This document shows positions 35,561 through 44,287 of a DNA stretch of 64,000 bases, piece after piece (positions within the stretch are counted from its first letter, which is position 1; each line of letters starts with the position of its first letter). The DNA comes from Candidatus Nitrotoga sp. M5 (lineage in GTDB: Bacteria > Pseudomonadota > Gammaproteobacteria > Burkholderiales > Gallionellaceae), in NCBI RefSeq assembly GCF_927904885.1, contig NZ_CAKMNW010000001.1, positions 124,001 to 188,000 of the forward strand, written 5' to 3'. Both the position numbers and the translations under genes were made by a program. The notes below the pieces were generated by a model that made no database searches, was not told where the DNA came from, and was given only the letters and a program-made list of their open reading frames with translations.

Positions 35561-36004
35561 TTGTTGAACGCAATATCAGCTGTAATGAAGGGCTTTTAGC
35601 TAACTGGTCATAATGACTTGGATAAGCGATTGTTTCGTGACGATATTCATGCCCCCATCCTGGACCACGAGATGTACTGATAAAAGTAGGTGCAGCGGGA
35701 GTGAACACCCCTGATATCAATACCCGGTTAGGGTGATACTCGAAATCGAGTATCACTAGTTGGCGACGCAAGGTGGTCAGGCAACTCCATTCAATTTGCA
35801 AGGATACAAGGCGCTGATGGCAGCGGCAGGATAGTTGCTGTTGGAGAGCAGGTGGATTCGGACCTGATAGATGCGAGGGTGCTCGTTGAGCCATGTATGT
35901 TCGAGGCCGGCGGAAAAGATCTGGCTCAGCCCTGGTACTCTGGTTTGGAATGCGATGGCGGGTTCGCTGAATATACGATTGTTGCTGCGAGGCATGTTTA
36001 CTGA
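35561..36004 (+). pseudogene. Zinc-type alcohol dehydrogenase/quinone reductase, decayed and truncated
   Basis: Fragments in different frames give GHNDLDKRLFRDDIHAPIL, then PRDVLIKVGAAGVNTPDINT, then ARIQGADGSGRIVAVGEQVD and LECDGGFAEYTIVAARHVY. Together they are the N-terminal ~140 residues of an MDR dehydrogenase with its catalytic-domain cysteine region. In-frame stops and at least one frameshift are present. The gene breaks off at a parE remnant. It begins just after an attC core, so it may once have been a cassette gene. Confidence 0.75.
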
Positions 36005-36010
36005 ATTGAG

Positions 36011-36070
36011 AGTCATCTTAGCGATATTTGTGAATTCAACAGCTTGGAAAGACAAATAAAATTCACTCAT
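36011..36070 (-). pseudogene. parE: ParE toxin, N-terminal remnant
   Basis: From the ATG at 36070 the minus strand reads MSEFYLSFQAVEFTNIAKMT, matching the ParE opening, for about 20-25 codons before it runs into the antisense of the dehydrogenase pseudogene. The rest of the toxin is absent. It follows parD by 31 bases in the usual antitoxin-toxin order. Confidence 0.6.
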
Positions 36071-36101
36071 GCTTTATTTAGTAACGCAGCTCAGCCTCTT
36101 T

Positions 36102-36317
36102 TCATACCTCACGCAAAGTTTTATCACTCCCACCACTTTCTAGTCCTTCATAAATAGTCTGCTTCAAGGCTTCATATTTAGCACTTTGCTCTTGATCGCG
36201 ACGTATTAGATCACGTATATATTCACTATCATTCGTGAATTTGCCAGCAGATATTTGTTCTTTAATCCATTGGTCTGGCTTAGCGGTTAACGTGATAGTT
36301 TTTCGTATAAACCCCAT
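36102..36317 (-). CDS. parD: ParD-family antitoxin
   Basis: This 71-residue protein has the ribbon-helix-helix N-terminus GFIRKTITLTAKPDQWIKEQ and the family blocks FTNDSEYIRDLIRRDQEQ, YEALKQTIYEGLESG. It would normally neutralise ParE and repress its own operon. The ParE gene downstream is only a remnant, so this is an orphan antitoxin. Confidence 0.85.
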   Translation of the reverse strand: MGFIRKTITLTAKPDQWIKEQISAGKFTNDSEYIRDLIRRDQEQSAKYEALKQTIYEGLESGGSDKTLREV

Positions 36318-36522
36318 GCTAAGTCCTTGTCTGTATATTAATATTCACAATATTGGTGCAATTTAGCGTAACTACGTATTGTTCGCTGTAAAAATAAAGT
36401 AGACAGGTATTGCAATCATGCAACTTGAGAGTAATTTTATGGAGCGTTGATCGTCAGATTTTAGCCAAAAGCGCCCCTAAGCAGTCATAGATTTTAACGT
36501 CGTCCTAGTCATCTTAACGACA

Positions 36523-37533
36523 TTACCAATCAGCTAGAACAACTTTGCCAATCACATTACCTTGCTCAATTAACGCATGCGCTTTGCGAAGGTTCACTGC
36601 ATTGATCGGACGAATAACCAGATTAATAGTAGTTTTTAGATTTCCTGCATCAATTTCTTTGGCTACATATGTCAGTAGCTTATGTTGTTCAACCATGTCA
36701 GGGGTTTGGTGCATCGACCTCGCGAACATGAATTCCCAATGTAAGCTAGCAGACTTCAACTTCATACCACCCATAGGCATTGGGTGATCAGTGTCATCAA
36801 TAGAGACAATACCACCTTGAGGGCGAACTAATTCAACGGCCGCTTGCCAGTGCCGCATGTCGTTAAAAATCGCTATATGATCTACGTATTCAATATCTAA
36901 GGCTTTCACCTGCTCAACCATCGGTTTACGGTGATTCACCACATAATCTGCCCCCAGGTCTGTCACCCATTGAGATGATTCAGGCCGCGAGGCTGTTGCG
37001 ATTATGGTCAGACCAGCGCGTTTTGCGAGTTGGATTGCGATAGAGCCAACACCTCCACCAGCTCCGATGATTAATATTGATTGCCCTGCGTCTTTTCCAT
37101 CACGATCGATACCTAGTCGATCAAACATCGCTTCATAGGCGGTGATGGTCGTTAATGGTAAAGCCGCCGCTTCAGGGTGACTGAGAGTTTTAGGCTTATG
37201 ACCAACAATCCGCTCATCAACTAACTGATATTCAGCATTGCTGCCAGAACGAGTGATGTCACCAGCGTAGTACACTTCATCGCCGGGTTGAAATAAGGTG
37301 ACATCCGAACCGACTGATTCAATCACACCGCTGGCATCCCAACCTATAACTCTGGGTTCATTTTCAATTTTGTCTTTTGGCGCACGTACTTTTGTATCTA
37401 CCGGGTTGACGGCAATTGCCTTTACAGCGACAAGAATGTCATGTCCGGCCGGTACAGGCTTTTTCATCTCTACATCGAGAAAAGACTCAGGGTTTTCAAT
37501 TGGAAGGTATTTTTTGATAGCTACAGCTTTCAT
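36523..37533 (-). CDS. Zinc-binding alcohol dehydrogenase-family (MDR) oxidoreductase
   Basis: This 336-residue protein starts MKAVAIKKYLPIENPESFLD at the ATG 37533, with GAGAGG upstream. An upstream extension to 37602 adds unlike residues. AVNPVDTKVRAP, GWDASGVIESVGSDVTLFQP, the Rossmann motif ILIIGAGGGVGSIAIQLAKR and VSIDDTDHPMPMGGMKLKSA mark the ZADH/quinone reductase-like group, which reduces enones or quinones with NADPH. It sits beside an old yellow enzyme remnant, and both handle reactive alkenes. Confidence 0.88.
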   Translation of the reverse strand: MKAVAIKKYLPIENPESFLDVEMKKPVPAGHDILVAVKAIAVNPVDTKVRAPKDKIENEPRVIGWDASGVIESVGSDVTLFQPGDEVYYAGDITRSGSNAEYQLVDERIVGHKPKTLSHPEAAALPLTTITAYEAMFDRLGIDRDGKDAGQSILIIGAGGGVGSIAIQLAKRAGLTIIATASRPESSQWVTDLGADYVVNHRKPMVEQVKALDIEYVDHIAIFNDMRHWQAAVELVRPQGGIVSIDDTDHPMPMGGMKLKSASLHWEFMFARSMHQTPDMVEQHKLLTYVAKEIDAGNLKTTINLVIRPINAVNLRKAHALIEQGNVIGKVVLADW

Positions 37534-37549
37534 TTTTAGCCTCTCGTTC

Positions 37550-37805
37550 CTATGGATTTTGATATGTCGGGTAATCAGTATAGCCTCGTTCATTGCCACC
37601 AAATAGTGTGTCCATATCGCTAATTTTTTTCAGCGGCAAGTTGTCCTCGAACCGAAATGGCAAGTCCGAATTAGCAAGAAATTTACGCCCATATGCAATG
37701 AAATCAACTAATCCATCTGCGATTATTTGTGTCCCAACTTCAGCTGGAGTAATTGCCAGCAACGACAATAGCGCCTTTAAATACCTTACGTAAAGACTGA
37801 CGAAA
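37550..37805 (-). pseudogene. Old yellow enzyme (N-ethylmaleimide reductase-like), C-terminal fragment
   Basis: The minus strand encodes FRQSLRKVFKGAIVVAGNY, then after a frameshift TPAEVGTQIIADGLVDFIAY and GRKFLANSDLPFRFE, ending GNERGYTDYPTYQNP. This is the flavin-binding end of OYE/NemA proteins. The rest is missing. It is immediately upstream of the MDR oxidoreductase. Confidence 0.75.
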
Positions 37806-38192
37806 TTTCAGGCTGACCGTTAGTGCATCATCTCAATCTGTTTCGATAAATAAATTTGTAACTAAAGGAGGCAACGCCGAATGTCACTAAATTAAGGTTA
37901 TTCAGCATATATAAAACAACAACTTAAATCATAATTTCCTAGATTTTATAATGATCTAACATTGCTAACAAAGCTTATCTTAGTGGCTTTCGTGTCAAAA
38001 CGCTTGAAATATTTGGCAGTCCGGCGCGCACCGTTACGGGACGATTCAAAACCGTCTGGGCTGCATACCGCGCAGCTTCAAGCTACTTGGACAGGCTCTC
38101 ATAATCCGCTTAAAGAGTTGCAGATATTCGTGTTTCATTATCACTCTCCACATGATAAAGTACAAAATCATCTTGCTGATTGAGGAGGAATT

Positions 38193-38264
38193 ATGGCTTT
38201 TAATCAAATTGATGGGGCGTATTTCTCTGCGACAACAGCTTTTCCCAATTTTACATTTAAGTAA
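38193..38264 (+). other. Tiny open frame with a strong ribosome site
   Basis: GAGGAGGAA precedes ATG at 38193. The frame encodes MAFNQIDGAYFSATTAF and six more residues. It is too short to judge and could be the start of a truncated cassette gene. Confidence 0.25.
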
Positions 38265-38269
38265 GACTA

Positions 38270-38305
38270 TGCAAAAGCGCGGCGCGCTTCAATTTTTCGT
38301 TAGGT
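38270..38305 (+). repeat. attC: Probable right half of an attC site
   Basis: GCGCGGCGCGCTTCAATTTT is followed by the core GTTAGGT (38299-38305), which fits GTTRRRY. The left half is not recognisable. The next gene starts 10 bases later, as in cassettes. Confidence 0.5.
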
Positions 38306-38315
38306 GCTTTTAGGT

Positions 38316-38654
38316 ATGAGCATGATAAAAAAACACAACATAGAAATATTATTAACTATTGCATTAGCATTTTGCATTTATAGTTATCTTACAACCGGCA
38401 GTGATGGCATATGGTTTTCACGCTCTGGGTCAATAATGGTCTTACTGGCCGTAATTGCAGAGTTTCAAGTAAACAACGCCAGAATGTCTACTGCTGAAAC
38501 CTCGTCATCTCTAGAAATTGGAGGTTCAGGTATCGTATATAAAAGAGAGTTATCCCCTAGGTATAATGCGTTTACTATCATTGCACATATAGAAATTATT
38601 TCAGGCACAGTTATTTGGGGGTACGGTGACTGTCTTTTTAAATCATGCATGTAA
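38316..38654 (+). CDS. Small membrane protein, likely a cassette gene
   Basis: The ATG at 38316 is 10 bases after the attC-like core; a GTG at 38304 overlaps that core. The 112-residue protein has hydrophobic segments ILLTIALAFCIYSYL, SGSIMVLLAVIAEFQV and FTIIAHIEIISGTVIWGYGD, and few motifs. I recognise no family with confidence. Low-G+C, orphan membrane proteins are typical of integron cassettes. Confidence 0.55.
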   Translation: MSMIKKHNIEILLTIALAFCIYSYLTTGSDGIWFSRSGSIMVLLAVIAEFQVNNARMSTAETSSSLEIGGSGIVYKRELSPRYNAFTIIAHIEIISGTVIWGYGDCLFKSCM

Positions 38655-39005
38655 CAAACAGGATTAAACAATAGTTGGAGACCAGTTAAATCAACTAAAG
38701 GAATCAATAACAATCCAACCAAAACGAAAGATTTTAGCAATCTTTATCAACAGCTTAGCCACAATATATTGATACGCGCTAAAGGGTAGCGAAATGCTAA
38801 TTGAGCTTGACTTAGTGCCATTCTGGTCAAAGCTTTTAAATAGTAATACTTTGGTATCGTTGGGTAAAAATAAACTTAAAGGACACTGTTTCGCTGTAAA
38901 ATTCGTTATGCCGATATTCAAGTACAGTGTTTAACCATTAAGAGTTGCATAGTGGCAACTGGATGGGTCAATAAAAAACTGTAGGCATTTTTTAGGGGAA
39001 ACATC
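38655..39005. other. Intergenic stretch, no gene; REP-like trace
   Basis: A REP-like sequence of the CTTAGTG family lies at about 38803-38837 (TTGACTTAGTGCCATTCTGG). A TAACAAACAGGATTAAAC after the cassette stop may be the left arm of an attC. I see nothing else. Confidence 0.35.
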
Positions 39006-39500
39006 ATGAAAATTCTTGGGCCACTGATACTTGTAGGCTTTTTCTGTTTTGGTATATTCGTTTTAGCCAATTGGAGCACGCTGACAACCTCAGCCACGCT
39101 ATCCTTCGTGGCCTTCAGCTTTGAGGCGCCCTTGGGTCTCTTGTTGCTGGGAGTGATTCTAGTATTTGCGGCGTTTTTTGTCGCTTACGTCCTCATCCTT
39201 CGCACAACTATGCTGATGGACGCACACCGTTATGCGCGCGAACTTAAAGCTCAACAACAGCTGGCCGAAAAAGCTGAGGCCTCGCGGCTGAACGAGTTGC
39301 GCGGCCAAATCAATCATGAGTTTGCGCAATTGCGAGAGTCGACAGAAAAATCAAGAACTTCATTTTCTACTCAAATTGAAGGGGTGGAAGAAGCGTTACG
39401 CAGCCTGATTGAAGAAACTAGCCGCAGCCAGTTGGCATACATAGGCGAGGTTGAAGACAAGCTCGACCGGAGTTTGGCGAGCCCGACACTCGAAAAATAA
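39006..39500 (+). CDS. LapA-domain-like membrane protein with coiled coil
   Basis: This 164-residue protein has two membrane helices (LGPLILVGFFCFGIFVLANW and APLGLLLLGVILVFAAFFVA), the layout of LapA/YciS-type domains. A long charged helix of about 90 residues follows (ELKAQQQLAEKAEASRLNEL onward) and is likely a cytoplasmic coiled coil. GGGGAAAC precedes the ATG. The function is unknown; the family is linked to envelope assembly. Confidence 0.6.
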   Translation: MKILGPLILVGFFCFGIFVLANWSTLTTSATLSFVAFSFEAPLGLLLLGVILVFAAFFVAYVLILRTTMLMDAHRYARELKAQQQLAEKAEASRLNELRGQINHEFAQLRESTEKSRTSFSTQIEGVEEALRSLIEETSRSQLAYIGEVEDKLDRSLASPTLEK

Positions 39501-39809
39501 ACGCTACCAAATTCTGACAAACACCGGTTAAAAACAGACGCAACCGACTCGATATAGGTCGGTTGAGAGTCGGTATTGGCAAGTAGAGCGACTGTGGGCC
39601 AATCAGTGCGACCACATGAATAATAGAACTTCCTTACACCTCAGGGCATCTCTAAAAATCCAATTTTGCTTGTAGCCGCTTCAAGGCTTGCCTGCTTACC
39701 CCATTGCGTCACGATACGGCGATACTCGGTAGAAGCCAATCTGAGTGAGGGATCAAAAGTATGGTGGCGAAAACAACACTACGCTCACTGTAGCTTAAAC
39801 GTGGATATA
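39501..39809. other. Intergenic stretch with hairpin and element remnant
   Basis: CAACCGAC and GTCGGTTG (39541-39565) form a hairpin without a T-run, possibly a weak terminator. A remnant of the GGGCACCTCTA element family follows at 39644-39730. Confidence 0.45.
39644..39730. repeat. Partial copy of the GGGCACCTCTA element family
   Basis: GGGCATCTCTAAAAATCCAA and TTGCCTGCTTACCCCATTG match the left end of the 55552 copy. GTCACGATACGGCGATACTC matches the complement of the inner right end of that copy. The two pieces are joined directly, so the middle and right end are lost. Confidence 0.55.
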
Positions 39810-41087
39810 TCAATCCAGCGGAATTAACCGATAACCTTCATTCTTGCTGTTCCACGACACGAAAACACCTTCGCTACTGCTTAACAAAAACGGAAAGTCA
39901 ATTCCACTGCTACTTTCTGCGATTGATCTGGCCTGAGACCATGTTTGCCCACTATCGGTTGACTGCATCACCAAAAGTTGCGATTTTGTCCCATCATACT
40001 CAGTCCAGGTCAGAACGACATGCTTCCCTTGAGCCATGATATCAGGATGACTTGACCGTTTTTTTGGTGTACCAATCGGCAACGGAGTTGAAAAATTCTT
40101 TCCCTGGTCAGATGAATAAGCGTAGAACAAACCTTGACGGACGCTCCCTCGCGTAAACCAGGCAACATGGTAGTGGCCGTCATCACTAATAGAAATTGCA
40201 GGTCCATTTTCAGGACAGCCCTTTATCTTCCATTCATCAAAGGTGACACGCCACGATAGTGGATTTTTGCCATTTGCTTGAGTCTTGGAAAGACCATGAT
40301 CGCGTATACCACCTGGATAAATGAAACGTGCGAATAAAACAGGCTGGCTCTCATTATCAATAGCGGCAGCAATACGGCAGCATTCACAAACGGTGTCGGA
40401 GAGTTTTTGATTGATGAAATCATGGCTGCTCTGGCCGTCAATGATTGTGTAATAAACCGAGTTCCCAGGTTGCCTCCAGTCGGTTCTATCGCGTTCGTCA
40501 AGCCAGAAGATATAAGCTTGATCCGACGAATTTAAAAGCAGTCGGCCTTGAGAAGAGTTTGCTTCTGATGCATTGTTGCTCAATGGTTTTGGCGTTGAAA
40601 AACTGCGGCCATTATCGGTAGATGTACTGAAGTACAGGACTGACGGTTGAGCACCTTCAGCCGAATAAATAACTGAGATCCGGCCAGTACCATCTACGGC
40701 GATATCGGGACGATTTTCACTGCTTGCTTTGATGCGCTGTGATTTCGAATTGATACGCACAGGTGCACTGAAGGTCTTGCCTAGATCGGTTGAATAATCA
40801 ACATAAACATGCCATTTTTCGGAGACAATCCGCCATAAACGGTTATCAGGACCAAAAGCCGTAGAAACAAACAGGCTCCCACCCTGAGGGTAGTGCGAGA
40901 AATCGTTTGTTCCGGCTTTTATGTCATTATGATCGCCATAGCTAGCAGTGCTTAACGCCAACGCGCCGAGCAGCAGTAACTTACTGAGTAGCTGAGCACC
41001 GCTTATGGAGAGAGACCCGATAAAATCCCTTGCAGTTGTTATGCGATTGATGCGAAAGATTCTCTCGTTAGTCAGTTGATCATACAT
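39810..41087 (-). CDS. Secreted BNR/Asp-box repeat (sialidase-like) protein
   Basis: The start is uncertain. ATG 41087 gives 425 residues, and an upstream TTG at 41147 overlaps the preceding gene. A signal-like stretch LLSKLLLLGALALSTASYG is followed by at least four Asp-box repeats (STDLGKTFS, STDNGRSFS, SSDQGKNFS, STDSGQTWS), as in six-bladed sialidase-like propellers. CECCRIAAA adds a cysteine cluster. I see no evidence for true sialidase catalysis. The gene is downstream of an outer-membrane protein on the same strand, so it may act at the cell surface with it. Confidence 0.7.
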   Translation of the reverse strand: MYDQLTNERIFRINRITTARDFIGSLSISGAQLLSKLLLLGALALSTASYGDHNDIKAGTNDFSHYPQGGSLFVSTAFGPDNRLWRIVSEKWHVYVDYSTDLGKTFSAPVRINSKSQRIKASSENRPDIAVDGTGRISVIYSAEGAQPSVLYFSTSTDNGRSFSTPKPLSNNASEANSSQGRLLLNSSDQAYIFWLDERDRTDWRQPGNSVYYTIIDGQSSHDFINQKLSDTVCECCRIAAAIDNESQPVLFARFIYPGGIRDHGLSKTQANGKNPLSWRVTFDEWKIKGCPENGPAISISDDGHYHVAWFTRGSVRQGLFYAYSSDQGKNFSTPLPIGTPKKRSSHPDIMAQGKHVVLTWTEYDGTKSQLLVMQSTDSGQTWSQARSIAESSSGIDFPFLLSSSEGVFVSWNSKNEGYRLIPLD

Positions 41088-41133
41088 AAATAATTTTATG
41101 GTCAATCTTGAATTTGTAAAAATGTAAATGCTG

Positions 41134-42138
41134 CTAGAACGCGACAACGAAGCGGTAAGTTACTCGGTAATCTGGTGGCGTTTGATAACCGTTGATATTT
41201 TTGACAATCGGTGTCCCTATTGATAAGGCAGTATTCCAATTTTTGCCGCCGGAATATCTGATACCTGGCGAGAGATAAATGATATTACTACCCGAGTTCG
41301 AATCAGTCAGGCCAGCAGTTTTTTGACGATCTTGCCAATGACCGTTTAATTCCAAAATACCCGTCCACGTTGAGTTATTGCTGCCAACGAAAAGATTGTT
41401 TCTGGCCGTGCCAACGAATGCATAAGAAAGTGCAACATTATAGTCAAAAGTATCGCCGAGGTTGGTACGTTGCGCGCCTTTAGTGGCTAACGTATACAGA
41501 ATATTGCTGTCAAACGAAACCTTTCCCATGGCACGAGTAAAAGAAAATCCGGCTGCAGGATTCCATGAACCGCCACTGGGCTGAGAATGTGTTTCAAGTC
41601 GCTCACCGGCACCTCGGACGTGAGTTGCGCCTGGGGTAGTGAGAGCCGTAACCAGTGATAAATGGTTTAGATTGTCTACGGAATTGAAAATACGATATTG
41701 ACTAAACAGGGAAACACCGCCAAAACCGCCTGGATTGCCCTGATCACTGACATCATGATGACCACCATGATGATCTACACCACCGACATCGAAACGCTGC
41801 ACATAAGGTAGCCTGATACCCAGCGACAAATTGTCGGTCACACCATAAGCAGCAAATATCGACGGGGTTAACTGAGATTTCACACTGTGAACATCACCAT
41901 AATCTTTGCTCAGATCATGTAAGGCTGACGGACTGGGAGTGTCAAAATCAGTAAATTGGGCGATCAGTCCGCTGGCCCACATTCCGGTAGGGAGTGTTAT
42001 ACCGGTCTGAGTGATAATTGGCGATGCTGTACCTATGCCGAAGCCCATAGAGCCGTGATCAGCCCGAGTTGTATTGCTGTAAATAGCCAATGCCGATGTT
42101 AGAAACATCAACAGAGGAACTTTTTTCGAAAAACTCAT
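41134..42138 (-). CDS. Outer-membrane beta-barrel protein (MetA-pathway transporter-like)
   Basis: The ATG at 42138 is preceded by AAGGATTAGTT; an extension to 42174 lacks support. The 334-residue protein has a signal peptide ending near NTTRADHG. Alternating aromatic/polar strands follow, with LSLGIRLPYVQRFDVGG, HLSLVTALTTPGATH, LSPGIRYSGGKNW, and a C-terminal TYRFVVAF that ends in Phe, as in outer-membrane barrels. A histidine-rich loop GGVDHHGGHHDV suggests metal binding. The substrate is unknown. Confidence 0.68.
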   Translation of the reverse strand: MSFSKKVPLLMFLTSALAIYSNTTRADHGSMGFGIGTASPIITQTGITLPTGMWASGLIAQFTDFDTPSPSALHDLSKDYGDVHSVKSQLTPSIFAAYGVTDNLSLGIRLPYVQRFDVGGVDHHGGHHDVSDQGNPGGFGGVSLFSQYRIFNSVDNLNHLSLVTALTTPGATHVRGAGERLETHSQPSGGSWNPAAGFSFTRAMGKVSFDSNILYTLATKGAQRTNLGDTFDYNVALSYAFVGTARNNLFVGSNNSTWTGILELNGHWQDRQKTAGLTDSNSGSNIIYLSPGIRYSGGKNWNTALSIGTPIVKNINGYQTPPDYRVTYRFVVAF

Positions 42139-42174
42139 AACTAATCCTTGTAATTTATCGTGTTGGGATGACAA

Positions 42175-42672
42175 TCACCCATTGAACAGGCACTCACAAA
42201 ATTCTTATTATTAAACTTGCGATACAAGCTAATGCCTGCATTGATGCCTTTATGAAATGATTTCGCTCAAGAATAACTCAGTTCAATATGTGTGAACATG
42301 CGGCAAATTGTCACACCTCATAGCAACACATTGATTTAAATTATCAATATTTATATATTCAACCCAACAAGGCTGTAATTGAGCACATACATATATTGGA
42401 TAAACGCTCAAAATCAGTTGACCACTATATAGAACCCATTAGCTGTGGTTTTGAAGCCACATTAGCTTCATGCATTAAGCTGTTCTCAAACATCAAACAT
42501 CTCACGCAGCCCTTGCCACCGGGGAAGCAATAGCCACGCTATTCATCAAGCACGCGCGTGCTACCATAAGCTCTTCTTGATGCTGAACCAGCATCAAGAA
42601 GACTCTTTAAATTGTGGAATTATATAAAGAGACTTATTATATATTTGGATACAGTTACTGACTGATATTGAC
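42175..42672. other. Intergenic stretch with a strong hairpin
   Basis: I see no supported gene. The notable item is the 14-bp hairpin at 42572-42602. Confidence 0.4.
42572..42602. terminator. Perfect 14-bp hairpin, possible terminator
   Basis: TCTTCTTGATGCTG and CAGCATCAAGAAGA pair around AAC. The flanks are CTCTTTAA on one side and AGAGCTTAT on the other, so a classic T-run is missing. Confidence 0.4.
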
Positions 42673-42852
42673 TTAAAAAATCAGGATAGATGATAATAAA
42701 ATTACTCCTAAAGCAAGGTATATGTTTAAGAGTTTCTTAACAAAGAATGGCTTTTCTAAAGCATTAACATTAAGCTTTTGATCAATAATTACAGATGCCA
42801 GGATGTTAAAGAATGCGTGCTCCAAAATTACGCTAAACGAGCTGCCCACTAG

Positions 42853-43052
42853 CAGCCTGACGTACTTAAAGTAAATCGGCGGCAAATTTAGCTGAGACGT
42901 ATATGTTTCTCCGCTTTTGTGGCAATAAAATAACTATTACGCTGTAAAATCGTCAGGTGGGGTAAGCATGCATTTCGCCGTAAGGTGTAAGCTCGCAAAA
43001 TTTATCCCTGCTCAGCTAATTTTCGCTATTATTTTTTTCGTTCTACAGGCTA
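42853..43052. mobile_element. MITE of the CAGCCTGTCGGACTT family, diverged long copy
   Basis: CAGCCTGACGTACTTAAAGT begins right after CTAG (42849-42852). The interior AAATCGGCGGCAAATTTAGC matches the 23187 copy. The right part, ATTTCGCCGTAAGGTGTAAG with CAGCTAATTTTCGCTATTAT, matches the copy near 62640. About 200 bp, non-coding. Confidence 0.6.
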
Positions 43053-43101
43053 TTTGGCAGCGGCCATTGTTATTTAATAAAATTTCATCAGGAGGTTTTT
43101 C

Positions 43102-43974
43102 ATGGCACTACTGCCGAAATTATTTGGGAAAAAATCAGAGAAGCCAAAAGTACCGACCGAACCTAAACCGTTTGCGGATGGTAAAGACGCCACTACTATA
43201 GAGAAATTGCGCAAGCAGCACATAGAAAACGCTGCTGAAGTATCACTAAAATTAGCAGATGAATCTAACCCTCTTCGTGGAAAAGAAAAAAAATATGAAA
43301 TAGAGGGCGATGAAGGCGCAATTGCTGCAAAGATAGCAGCTAGCATTATTCCTTCTGAAAATAATAACGCTATCTTAGCGGTGCAAGATAATGACGCCCT
43401 GATGGTGGCGACATGGGACAATGACTTAGCGGGGATAGAGAGCTTAATCAAAGAGGGTGCAGATTTGAATTTTCGTGATTTTCTGGGTAAAGCGCCCTTG
43501 CATTATGTCTCTAGCTTAGACGCAGCTAAGCTGTTAATTGATGGTGGAGCTGACATTAACATGATGGATAATAACAATCGCACTCCACTGTTCGAGGTTG
43601 ACGATCCTAATATCGCCATGTTTTTAATTGATAGCGGTGCTAGTGTTAATTTGAAAGATAAAGATAGTTTCACGCCTTTGCATTTATGGGTTAATCATCC
43701 AACAGTTGCCAAACATTTATTGGTTGCGGGTGCCAACCCAAATGTGCAGCTTTCACGAGGTGGTACATTGTCCAGAGGGGGGCTTTATAAGAAGGGGAAT
43801 AGCACTTTACATTGCACAAATAATATAGCATCAGCCAAAATTTTAATTGAATATGGCGCAGATATCATGATTAAAAATAAATATGGGTTACTTGCTGAAG
43901 AGACGGCGACGGATGATACTAGAGAGGACGGTTTAGCAGATTATATTAAATCTATCCGTGTAAGTAAGGAATGA
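43102..43974 (+). CDS. Ankyrin-repeat protein
   Basis: In this 290-residue protein, residues 1-95 are charged and lack repeats. Then come about five ankyrin repeats (DLAGIESLIKEGADLNFRDF, AAKLLIDGGADINMMDNNNR, IAMFLIDSGASVNLKDKDSF, VAKHLLVAGANPNV, SAKILIEYGADIMIKNKYG). These act in protein binding. AGGAGG precedes the ATG. There is no signal peptide, so it is probably cytoplasmic. The partner is unknown. It follows a MITE by 50 bases. Confidence 0.85.
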   Translation: MALLPKLFGKKSEKPKVPTEPKPFADGKDATTIEKLRKQHIENAAEVSLKLADESNPLRGKEKKYEIEGDEGAIAAKIAASIIPSENNNAILAVQDNDALMVATWDNDLAGIESLIKEGADLNFRDFLGKAPLHYVSSLDAAKLLIDGGADINMMDNNNRTPLFEVDDPNIAMFLIDSGASVNLKDKDSFTPLHLWVNHPTVAKHLLVAGANPNVQLSRGGTLSRGGLYKKGNSTLHCTNNIASAKILIEYGADIMIKNKYGLLAEETATDDTREDGLADYIKSIRVSKE

Positions 43975-44287
43975 GGGAATAGCCGATGTTCCGTTTTTGA
44001 ATGGGTGTTGGCGGAAGCAGTGCTAAATTTTTTAGTAAGACTGACCTACAGATTACGATGAAGTATGCCTGTCATCGCATCCAAAAATGGATAGTAGTTA
44101 TTTCCACATTCCCAAATTGAACCAAAGTTATTATCAGGATACCCTCACCATTTCTCAGCGGGGCAATAGGTTTCTTTTTAAATTAAATCTTGCAATAGCA
44201 ATTTGTAATGATTTGTCACTTCAACCGAATATCTTAAAACTTTAAAATATTACAGTTTATGCCATTAGCAATAATACGTAATAGGTT
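43975..44287. other. Intergenic stretch, no gene
   Basis: The first ~35 bases (ATGAGGGAATAGCCGATGTT) resemble DNA at 14672-14705. I see nothing else. Confidence 0.35.

Larger units (their letters stand above)
37806..38315. other. Intergenic stretch with cassette-like traces
   Basis: It contains CTAACATTGCTAACAAAGCT (37957-37976), similar to 18716-18735, a 23-codon open frame with a strong ribosome site at 38193-38264, and an attC-like right end at 38270-38305. I see no full gene. Confidence 0.35.

Noticed and set aside
35505..35894. 129-codon minus-strand frame
   Set aside because: It is antisense to the recognisable dehydrogenase pseudogene and the attC and has unlikely protein composition.
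35777..36070. 97-codon minus-strand frame
   Set aside because: Only the first ~20 codons are ParE-like; the rest is the antisense of the dehydrogenase pseudogene.
42673..42885. 70-codon hydrophobic open frame on the minus strand
   Set aside because: Its start lies inside the left end of the MITE at 42853. No ribosome site or family is visible, so it is at best a remnant.
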